DNA of 10,226 nt from Elusimicrobia bacterium RIFOXYB2_FULL_49_7 (GTDB taxonomy: Bacteria > Fibrobacterota > OXYB2-FULL-49-7). Location: contig MGVN01000080.1 in NCBI GenBank assembly GCA_001800515.1, positions 1-10,226 of the forward strand, in the 5' to 3' direction. Of the stretch, positions 1 through 5,325 are shown piece after piece. The translations under genes were made by a program, and so were the position numbers. Below the pieces are notes generated by a model that had not been told where the DNA came from, searched no databases, and saw only the letters and a list, made by a program, of their open reading frames with translations. Numbering within the stretch: position 1 is the first letter of the stretch; each line of letters starts with the position of its first letter.

Positions 1-1
1 C

Positions 2-673
2 ACGCTGAAAATCGATCTTTCCATCTGCGATTCCGCCATCGCGGAGATTGCGCCCAACATAAAAGGGAAAGGCAAAATCGTCATCGTCAAATCCACAGTC
101 GTCCCGGGTACCACGCGCCGCTATGCCAAGCTTTATCCGGACATTCCATTTTCCTTTAATCCGGAATTCCTGACCGAAGCCAACTACCTGTACGATTTCG
201 TCAATGCAGACCGGGTCGTTGTAGGTGCAGAGAATGACTGGACCTCCCAGCGCATCATCGACCTCTACCGGACCTGTTTCCCCTTTGCGAATATCATGAA
301 AATGAGCACCACGGCCGCTGAAATCGTCAAATATCAGTGCAACGTCCTCCTGGCCGCCAAAGTAGCGGTCTCCAACATCTTTTACGACCTCTGCCAATCC
401 GAAGGGGTCAACTACGAAGACGTTAAGAAAGCAGTGGCCATGGACAAGCGTATCGGCACCAGTCATCTGGACGTCACCACGGAACGCGGATTCGGCGGTA
501 AATGCTTTCCCAAGGATCTGGGCGCCTTTATCAGCCGTTGCCGGGAACTCAAGGTCGATGCCAAACTGCTCCAGGAGGTCTTTGACTACAATATTCGAAT
601 CCGAAAAACCTATGACTGGCGCGAAATCGCCGGCGCCAGTGTGGGCGGCCGTAATTATACGCCGGAAAAATAG
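2..673 (+). CDS. Nucleotide-sugar (UDP-glucose/GDP-mannose family) dehydrogenase, 5'-truncated by window edge
   Basis: This family performs the NAD-dependent two-step oxidation of a nucleotide sugar to the uronic acid in the cytoplasm. The reading frame is open from base 2 and gives 223 residues. The end of the NAD-binding domain shows KSTVVPGTT. The substrate-binding segment NPEFLTEANYLYD follows, with the two conserved Glu residues. The central dimerisation helix contains AAEIVKYQCN, with the catalytic Lys and the Asn four residues later. The catalytic Cys lies in GFGGKCFPKD (codon 503-505), with its partner Asp four residues on. All expected active-site residues present in this part are therefore intact. 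The protein stops only 51 residues after that Asp, so the usual C-terminal UDP-binding domain is absent. Only 82 nt separate it from the next gene, so the domain is not merely frameshifted. Short two-domain forms ending in a DW..I.G-like tail exist in some bacteria and phages. The substrate (UDP-glucose, UDP-GlcNAc or other) cannot be decided. It likely belongs with the following aminotransferase in a polysaccharide locus. Confidence 0.9.
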   Translation, partial: TLKIDLSICDSAIAEIAPNIKGKGKIVIVKSTVVPGTTRRYAKLYPDIPFSFNPEFLTEANYLYDFVNADRVVVGAENDWTSQRIIDLYRTCFPFANIMKMSTTAAEIVKYQCNVLLAAKVAVSNIFYDLCQSEGVNYEDVKKAVAMDKRIGTSHLDVTTERGFGGKCFPKDLGAFISRCRELKVDAKLLQEVFDYNIRIRKTYDWREIAGASVGGRNYTPEK

Positions 674-755
674 CCCTGGACTTTCTTTTTCCGCCCCTAT
701 GCAAGGAGCCAAGGCGTTGCTTTAAACCGTGCTTACACTAAAGTTTGGAGGTATT

Positions 756-2009
756 ATGTCAAAATCAAGCGAAAAAAACCTGTTGGCAATTAACGGCGGG
801 ACCAAGATAAAAACCACGCCCTATGGAACCGGTAAACGTTTTGGAGAGGAGGAAATCCAGGAACTGCGCGAGGCCCTTGAACAAAACACCCTGTTTTATT
901 GGAAAGGGACAAAGGTCAAACAGTTTTGCGAGGAATTCGCCCAATTATACGGCGCCAAGCGTTGTGTGGGCGTCAGTTCCGGTACCGCCGGCATACATGT
1001 GGCTATCGGCGCCCTGGGATTGACCCCGGGAACCGAAGTGATTACCTCGCCCATTACGGACATGGGCACGCTTATCGGGCTTCTCTATCAGGGCTGCATC
1101 CCTGTTTTCGCGGATCTGGATCCGCATACCTACAACATGGATGCGTCCTCTGTGGAGAAAAGCATCACCTCCCATACCAAAGCCATTCTCCTGGTCCATC
1201 TGGCCGGCAATCCCTGTGACATGGATAAGATGATGGCCATTGCCAAAAAGCACAAACTTTATGTAATTGAGGACTGCGCCCAGAGCTACATGTGCGAATA
1301 TAAGGGAAAACTGGCCGGCAGCTTCGGGGATTTCGGATGCTTCTCCCTGAACGATTTCAAACATATCTCGGCTGGCGACGCGGGCATGGTCATTACGAAC
1401 GACCCGGAACTGGGGCAGAAAGCGGCGTGGTTCGCGGACAAGAATTATTACCGCGACGGCGCATTGGTGGGCAAATCCCCAAAATTGCTGGCCCCGAATT
1501 ACCGTATGAATGAGCTGGAAGGGGCCGTCGCGTTAGCACAGTTGAAAAAGCTCAAAGGCATTTGTTCGCGCCGTACCCAATTGGGGGATCGGTTGACCGC
1601 AGGCATCAAGGATATCCCGGGCATCATGCCTCATGAGGTGACGCCGGGCGGCAAAAGCAGCTACTGGTTTTATCTGATGCGCATTGACGAGAAAAAGTTC
1701 GGCGTATCACGCGAGGATTTCGCCAAGACGCTGCAGGCAGAAGGCATCAACAATTGGGTGGAATGCTACTCCAATATGCCGAAATACATGCACGATCTGC
1801 TGATTAACCGCACCATTTTTCCGGGAAGCACCTACCCGCTGGATATCAACGGCCGTTCTTATCATTATAAGCCTGGGATGTGCCCTGTGGCCGAGGAGAT
1901 CATCAAGACCTCCATCTATATCCCGATAAGCGAGTTTTATACGGATCAGGACATTGATGAGAACATCGCCGCCATTAAGAAGGTGGCGCACGCCTATCTT
2001 AATGCCTAA
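756..2009 (+). CDS. DegT/DnrJ/EryC1/StrS-family PLP-dependent sugar aminotransferase
   Basis: This family transfers an amino group, usually from glutamate or glutamine, to a keto-sugar or keto-cyclitol in the cytoplasm. I start it at ATG 756, because GGAGG at 747-751 precedes it by four bases; an in-frame GTG at 729 has no such site. This gives 417 residues, slightly longer than the usual 370-400. Fold-type I landmarks: GVSSGTAGIH (residues 72-81, PLP phosphate binding), VIEDCAQS with Asp173 (pyridine-nitrogen partner), and SLNDFKHISAGDAG with Lys202 as the Schiff-base lysine. The usual GDGG after the lysine is GDAG here. The C-terminal half has the ANYRMNELEGAVALAQL segment typical of the family. 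It lies 82 nt after a nucleotide-sugar dehydrogenase on the same strand, suggesting a shared role in making an aminated nucleotide sugar for a surface glycan. An aminocyclitol or AHBA-synthase-like substrate cannot be excluded. Confidence 0.9.
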   Translation: MSKSSEKNLLAINGGTKIKTTPYGTGKRFGEEEIQELREALEQNTLFYWKGTKVKQFCEEFAQLYGAKRCVGVSSGTAGIHVAIGALGLTPGTEVITSPITDMGTLIGLLYQGCIPVFADLDPHTYNMDASSVEKSITSHTKAILLVHLAGNPCDMDKMMAIAKKHKLYVIEDCAQSYMCEYKGKLAGSFGDFGCFSLNDFKHISAGDAGMVITNDPELGQKAAWFADKNYYRDGALVGKSPKLLAPNYRMNELEGAVALAQLKKLKGICSRRTQLGDRLTAGIKDIPGIMPHEVTPGGKSSYWFYLMRIDEKKFGVSREDFAKTLQAEGINNWVECYSNMPKYMHDLLINRTIFPGSTYPLDINGRSYHYKPGMCPVAEEIIKTSIYIPISEFYTDQDIDENIAAIKKVAHAYLNA

Positions 2010-2042
2010 AACAGGGAGTCCTTATACTGCCCGGCTGATTAA

Positions 2043-2051
2043 GGGGGGGGG
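2043..2051. repeat. G9 homopolymer tract
   Basis: Nine consecutive G residues lie 33 nt after the aminotransferase stop codon and 8 nt beyond the end of the decayed - strand gene. Tracts like this slip during replication and during sequencing, so the exact length is uncertain. It lies outside any intact gene, so a phase-variation role is not evident. Confidence 0.8.
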
Positions 2052-2059
2052 AAGCTGAA

Positions 2060-2406
2060 TTATCTCAGGCGGGCGAGAGACGGACGGTCATCAACCTCAT
2101 GGACTTGCGCTTCTTTTATTTTCTCTACGGCCTCAAGTCTTTGCGCTCCAATACCATGCCGTAAAAGAAAGAAATTTCTCTGTCTACAATTTTATAAGAG
2201 CTCTTATCAGGATATATCTTAAAAAAAACTATAACGTTATCCTGCCATGTTTTGCGTAGAGACGAATCCTTCTTCAACGCCGGCACTAATTCATCCAAAC
2301 GTCTCCTGGAAATTATTCGGGTCGTGGATGATTATTATGGGGTGCCAACAGGACCCAGAATAACAACCGCGGACAGAATCTTCGTTGCAGGATTGAGCTT
2401 TTTCAT
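2060..2406 (-). pseudogene. Decayed small lipoprotein or secreted-protein gene
   Basis: This fills most of the 500-nt gap without an intact gene. On the - strand, ATG 2406 follows AAGGAAA (2414-2420) at 7 nt and begins MKKLNPATKILSAVVILG, a good signal peptide. That frame ends at tandem TAA codons (2337-2332). Shifting frame after ILG gives SCWHP, placing a Cys (2348-2350) where a lipobox Cys belongs, and reads to TGA at 2291. From 2301 the starting frame reads RLDELVPALKK, then DNVIVFFKIYPDKSSYK, then EISFFYGMVLERKDLRP, to TAG at 2125. Moving to the other frame near 2135 gives LEAVEKIKEAQVHEVDDRPS and ends at TAA 2060. The pieces together would make about 110 residues of protein-like sequence, interrupted by up to three shifts. 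An alternative is that 2125-2298 is a short intact gene with a TTG start behind AGGAG. The family is not recognised. Decay and assembly indels would look the same. Confidence 0.45.
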
Positions 2407-2444
2407 AGCGCAGTTTCCTTAATTTAATTGAATTTGACTTGTCC

Positions 2445-2490
2445 TAACTCCCGCAGCTGTAAAGCTTTGTCTTTTCATCTGTGGGAGTTA
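2445..2490. terminator. Possible terminator hairpin downstream of the OmpA-type gene
   Basis: Arms 2445-2456 (taactcccgcag) and 2479-2490 (ctgtgggagtta) pair over 12 bp with one G-U wobble around a 22-nt loop. It begins 23 nt past the OmpA-type stop codon on the - strand, where a terminator would be expected. No T-tract follows on that strand. On the + strand six T residues (2497-2502) follow after six bases. A factor-independent terminator is therefore plausible but not canonical; it could equally be an mRNA 3'-end stabilising hairpin. Confidence 0.35.
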
Positions 2491-2512
2491 AGCCCATTTT
2501 TTACCTTCCGAA

Positions 2513-4105
2513 TTACAATTGGCTGTATTCTTTCAGCACATCCTTGTTCGTCACACGTAACTCAACCCTGCGGTTTGTCTGCCTGCCATCTTTCGTGCCG
2601 TTGTCCGCCTTGGGCATGCTCATTCCGTATCCATGTGAACTCAAAAATGAGCTTAAAGCAGGCGCAACCTCGATCAAATAGAAGCTTACCGCTTCGGCCC
2701 GGCCCTGGCTGAGAGTGATATTGTAATCTTTATCGCCTATATTGTCGGTGTACCCCGCCACCTCTATCTGTAATTTGGGATATTTAAGCAGCATTTTACC
2801 GATAATATTGAGGTATGGTTTTGAATTGATGGTCAGAACAGTCTTTCCAGTCTCAAAGTACACGGCATCCAGGAGCAGCTCGCCGGTTGACAGCAGCATT
2901 TTTTCCGCGTCGGTGCGCTTGGCTTTCTCTTCATTGAGACTTTGGGTCGTCACCTCAAGCATGATGGAGTCCGCATGCGCTTTTCTGTTCAGGCTGTCGA
3001 CATACAGCCCGGCGGCTTCCTGATCTTTAATGAGAGCAATGTTTTCTTTTTCAACTTGCGCGGTGTTTTTAGCCAGACTGTCGGTCTGTTGCCGGACAAC
3101 CGCCTTATCTTTAATAAGGGCGAGGTTCTCCCTTTCTACCTGCGCGGCATGCTTTTTTCGTTCAATCGCGGCTCTACGCCTTTCCGCATGCGTGTCGAAT
3201 GAAAAGGCCACTGCGCCGAACAGCCGGTAGGGTTCCAGGGCACGGGGTTCGCCGTTCGCCCGGTCATTTGAGATAGCGACATCAAGCCCCGCCGAGAAAT
3301 TGGTATTAAAGGAGGTGCGGAACTGGACTGACGGAGTAATCCACAACGGATCCGTTCTGAAGGCCCAATCGTTCAACTGGGTTCTTGAATTCAACTCAAC
3401 ACCGAGTGCGGCGAAGGAAAGAAGGTTAGCTTGAAGGCCCGCGCCCAGGAGCAGCAAGGGATCATTACCCCCGCTGAGGGAGGTAACGGCGCCTTCGTTC
3501 AGGTGCAGTTTGATCGCATGTGACTCACTGCCGAAACTTAACGATTGCAGGAGTTTGGCCATGAAATCATTGCCGGTTCGAGTCTGGAAGTAATTGTATC
3601 CATCGGCGCGGTTGTTGTTAATCTGATTGTTTGAAGTGCCGCCGATAAGGGCCGCCTGGCCGCCCAGATTCAACATGGAATTCTCGGAATACGGCAATGT
3701 ACCCTGCACACCGGCCTTGACGCTGCCCCAACCGCCGCTTCTATTGGTGTTGGTATAATGACTCGATCCGAAAGCCCCGACGGAAGCAAAAAGGTCGATA
3801 TAAGGACTGACCCCATACGAGGCCGCACCTAGTCCGGTGATGATATTGGCGTTCTTATTTGGGGACGAGACAAACGTCTCATTCTGGTTATACCAATTTC
3901 CGGAAACATTGAACGTAAGACGACCCTCTCCGACCGGTTCAGCGGAGCTTACAGAGCTTAATCCCCGCGTGGCCTCACTGTTGACGACAGGGGTGACATC
4001 ATAATTATACGCCTGGATCGTTTGGGATAAGAGGCTTGCGAATAATGCTGCGATCATGATGCAAATACCTGTCCAGGTTTTTGAAGCTTTTGTACTGGTT
4101 TTCAT
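2513..4105 (-). CDS. OmpA-family outer-membrane protein with coiled-coil repeat and peptidoglycan-binding domain
   Basis: This protein likely spans the outer membrane and anchors it to peptidoglycan. ATG 4105 is preceded by AAGGAGA (4111-4117) at 5 nt. Residues 1-32 are a signal peptide (basic N-terminus, hydrophobic stretch ICIMIAALFASLL, likely cleavage after QTIQA). Residues about 35-305 alternate polar and hydrophobic residues, rich in Gly, Asn, Ser and aromatics, as in a beta-barrel, ending GAVAFSFD. Residues 306-405 are charged and helical, with a 28-residue tandem repeat at 321-376. Residues about 412-518 form the OmpA_C domain: YFETGKTVL, VAGYTDNIGD (Asp454, diaminopimelate contact) and LSQGRAEAV (Arg469). 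NRRVEL closes the domain. At 530 residues it is longer than classical OmpA (about 350) because of the larger barrel and the linker. It is transcribed separately from the MarR gene upstream, with a long leader. The ligand or porin activity is unknown. Confidence 0.9.
   Translation of the reverse strand: MKTSTKASKTWTGICIMIAALFASLLSQTIQAYNYDVTPVVNSEATRGLSSVSSAEPVGEGRLTFNVSGNWYNQNETFVSSPNKNANIITGLGAASYGVSPYIDLFASVGAFGSSHYTNTNRSGGWGSVKAGVQGTLPYSENSMLNLGGQAALIGGTSNNQINNNRADGYNYFQTRTGNDFMAKLLQSLSFGSESHAIKLHLNEGAVTSLSGGNDPLLLLGAGLQANLLSFAALGVELNSRTQLNDWAFRTDPLWITPSVQFRTSFNTNFSAGLDVAISNDRANGEPRALEPYRLFGAVAFSFDTHAERRRAAIERKKHAAQVERENLALIKDKAVVRQQTDSLAKNTAQVEKENIALIKDQEAAGLYVDSLNRKAHADSIMLEVTTQSLNEEKAKRTDAEKMLLSTGELLLDAVYFETGKTVLTINSKPYLNIIGKMLLKYPKLQIEVAGYTDNIGDKDYNITLSQGRAEAVSFYLIEVAPALSSFLSSHGYGMSMPKADNGTKDGRQTNRRVELRVTNKDVLKEYSQL
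2978..3145 (-). repeat. Two tandem 84-bp repeats encoding a 28-residue coiled-coil unit
   Basis: Unit 1 (3062-3145) encodes residues 321-348, beginning AQVERENLALIKDK. Unit 2 (2978-3061) encodes residues 349-376, beginning AQVEKENIALIKDQ. The units are nearly identical over their first 14 residues and diverge afterwards, sharing DSL near the end. Twenty-eight residues equal four heptads, so adding or losing a unit would lengthen the periplasmic helix between barrel and peptidoglycan-binding domain without breaking its register. Confidence 0.75.
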
Positions 4106-4149
4106 TAAAATCTCCTTGAATTTAAGACCTGTTTTGTTGTCAATGAGAA

Positions 4150-4173
4150 CTACTTCATAAGGACGACCTCCTT
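4150..4173 (-). promoter_or_regulatory. Two-codon mini-ORF (Met-Lys-stop) with strong Shine-Dalgarno in the OmpA-type leader
   Basis: On the - strand AAGGAGG (4167-4173) is followed at 8 nt by ATG AAG TAG (4158-4150), ending 44 nt before the true start codon. The Shine-Dalgarno site is also half of a small hairpin, AAGGA-ggtcg-TCCTT. It could hold a ribosome near the start, cause peptidyl-tRNA drop-off, or be a remnant of an older start. The sequence is clear; the role is inferred. Confidence 0.35.
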
Positions 4174-4225
4174 CTTGTGTTCCTTTCGGTTTACTAGATA
4201 GAGAGGCAAATATCGCACCACATGC

Positions 4226-4268
4226 AATTGCTCTTGTTTATTGATAAAATCAGGAAACGAGAACAATT
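4226..4268. other. Long imperfect dyad in the OmpA-type leader
   Basis: Arms 4226-4239 (aattgctcttgttt) and 4255-4268 (aaacgagaacaatt) are inverted repeats matching at 12 of 14 positions around a 15-nt loop. A short tgat/atca pairing inside the loop could extend the stem. It lies about 120 nt upstream of the OmpA-type start codon and inside the proposed transcript. It could be an mRNA leader stem or a protein-binding site. Five T residues follow the second arm on the + strand, but no + strand gene precedes it. Confidence 0.4.
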
Positions 4269-4320
4269 TTTACACTTTTGAGGATTTAACCGTGAGCCTC
4301 TTCATTATTTACAAATCAAT

Positions 4321-4349
4321 CATATACTTATATATTATTTATCGCTCAA
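4321..4349 (-). promoter_or_regulatory. Candidate sigma-70-type promoter for the OmpA-type gene
   Basis: On the - strand TTGAGC (4344-4349) and TATATG (4321-4326) are separated by exactly 17 bp. The -10 box is preceded by aag, as in the marR promoter (both read aagTATAT). Transcription would begin near 4314, giving a leader of about 208 nt. The surrounding sequence is very AT-rich, so chance matches are likely and confidence is modest. The rest of the 4106-4375 gap holds the dyad and mini-ORF listed separately. Confidence 0.35.
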
Positions 4350-4375
4350 CAATTATGGTAAAAAAAATATCGCCC

Positions 4376-4840
4376 CTAAAACAAGTCAAGCCACTCAACC
4401 AATGAAGAAGATAGCATTTTCAGCTTATCGTTGCTCAACTTATCGGTCATCTTCTTAAACCCATTGGTAGAACCTGCCGAGGCAATGTCCACAAGTTTTG
4501 ATCCTTTCTCGGTAATCCTTACGACCTTGATTCTTCTGTCTTCAGCGGAGAAAAATCGAGCGACCAATTTATCTTTTTCAAGCTTGTCGATCAACTTTGT
4601 TATATTCGAAGGGGTAAGGATTAAATATTTGCTGATCGAAACCTGTTTTATGCCCTGCGTCCCGCCCAAATGCTTTATGACCATAAGGACGTTAAACTTC
4701 CCAAGTGTCAAATCATATTGAGCAAGCTGACCGGAAACATTCTTGTTGATGATATTATTGAGAAGCGTAATGCTATAAATGGCCTCTTCGTAATACTTTT
4801 TATGACCTTTCTCCATCCCGAACGCTTTTAATATAGACAT
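4376..4840 (-). CDS. MarR-family winged helix-turn-helix transcriptional regulator
   Basis: A dimeric DNA-binding repressor or activator of 154 residues, the normal family length. The N-terminal helices (about 10-45) would form the dimer interface. The winged helix-turn-helix spans about 46-115, with the recognition helix at LTPSNITKLIDKLEKD and the wing SAEDRRIKVVRITEKG, whose Asp101-Arg102-Arg103 is the family signature. The C-terminal helices return to the dimer core. ATG 4840 has only a weak site (AAAGG, 8 nt upstream). The gene is visibly more AT-rich than amt and the sugar enzymes, which may mean separate acquisition. It sits alone between glnB and the OmpA-type gene, all on the - strand, with its own promoter. 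Autoregulation is likely from the operator-like repeat in that promoter. The OmpA-type gene downstream is a possible second target. The inducing ligand is unknown. Confidence 0.92.
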   Translation of the reverse strand: MSILKAFGMEKGHKKYYEEAIYSITLLNNIINKNVSGQLAQYDLTLGKFNVLMVIKHLGGTQGIKQVSISKYLILTPSNITKLIDKLEKDKLVARFFSAEDRRIKVVRITEKGSKLVDIASAGSTNGFKKMTDKLSNDKLKMLSSSLVEWLDLF

Positions 4841-4863
4841 CGCTAAGACCTTTCGTAGAATAT

Positions 4864-4896
4864 AATATACTTGTTAATAGTGTATAAGGCAAGTAT
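4864..4896 (-). promoter_or_regulatory. marR-type promoter overlapped by an inverted-repeat operator
   Basis: On the - strand TTGCCT (4887-4892) and TATATT (4864-4869) are spaced by 17 bp, close to sigma-70 consensus, and lie 24 nt upstream of the MarR ATG. A perfect 7-bp inverted repeat, atacttg (4867-4873) and caagtat (4890-4896), has one arm over the -10 box and the other over the -35 box. MarR proteins commonly repress their own gene by binding palindromes in this position. The 16-bp gap between arms is wider than a compact MarR palindrome, so two half-sites two turns apart is the likelier reading. Confidence 0.55.
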
Positions 4897-4973
4897 TACA
4901 TTCGGTTGATGGAAAACCTACATTTTCCTTAGCGTACGATTTCTTCCGTTTCGCGAGCAGACCCCTTTAAAAT

Positions 4974-5315
4974 CTACCCAATCGCCACGCTCCCGGTCTC
5001 GCCCGTCCGGATACGCACGCACTCCTCCAGATTCAAGATGAAAATCTTTCCGTCTCCCACCTCACCCGTACGCGCACCCTGAACAATGGCATCAACTGTT
5101 GGCGCTACAAAATTGTCGTTTACCGCAATCTCAAGACGGATCTTCTTCATCAGATTACCCGTCTCTTTGGCGCCACGATAGAATTCATCAATACCCTTCT
5201 GACGACCATGGCCCAAAACCTCGCTGACGGTCATGAGGTTGATCTCCTGTTTATACAATGCCTCTTTCACTTCTTCAAGACGATGGGGCTGAATAATGGC
5301 AATAATCAGTTTCAT
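4974..5315 (-). CDS. glnB: PII-family nitrogen regulatory protein (GlnB/GlnK type)
   Basis: A trimeric cytoplasmic signal protein of 113 residues that binds ATP/ADP and 2-oxoglutarate and contacts partners through its T-loop. It aligns without gaps to E. coli GlnB over residues 1-103. Gln39, Lys58, Arg47, the B-loop TGEVGDGKIF (residues 83-92, with Gly87, Gly89 and Lys90), and RIRTGE with Arg101 and Arg103 are all present. The notable change is in the T-loop: the sequence YRGAKETGN has Glu where Tyr51, the GlnD uridylylation site, would be. Position 52 is Thr and position 49 Ala, so no Ser49 is available either. ATG 5315 follows GGAGC. The gene begins 10 nt after amt and its ribosome-binding site overlaps the amt stop codon, so translation is probably coupled. 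Next to amt, its expected job is to block the ammonium channel when nitrogen is plentiful. The gene could equally be named glnK. Confidence 0.95.
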   Translation of the reverse strand: MKLIIAIIQPHRLEEVKEALYKQEINLMTVSEVLGHGRQKGIDEFYRGAKETGNLMKKIRLEIAVNDNFVAPTVDAIVQGARTGEVGDGKIFILNLEECVRIRTGETGSVAIG

Positions 5316-5325
5316 TTTCCGCTCC

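Noticed and set aside
729..755. Upstream GTG start extending the aminotransferase by nine residues
   Set aside because: No ribosome site precedes it, whereas ATG 756 has GGAGG four bases upstream and begins at the expected N-terminus.
945..1364. 139-codon open frame on the - strand inside the aminotransferase
   Set aside because: It is antisense to a strongly recognised PLP enzyme and its translation has no recognisable motif or ribosome site.
2010..2046. Terminator after the aminotransferase (ccttA ... taagg)
   Set aside because: Only a 5-bp arm pair with a long loop and no T-tract; too weak to call.
2428..2712. 94-codon + strand frame over the hairpin and the OmpA-type 3' end
   Set aside because: It overlaps the conserved OmpA_C coding region in antisense, and its low-complexity, cysteine-rich translation looks non-coding.
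4351..4376. Terminator after the MarR gene at the T8 run (4360-4367, - strand)
   Set aside because: A T-run is present but I found no stable hairpin in front of it.
4911..4928. Hairpin ggaaaa/ttttcc downstream of glnB as a terminator
   Set aside because: Six mostly A-T pairs, no following T-tract on the - strand; not convincing.
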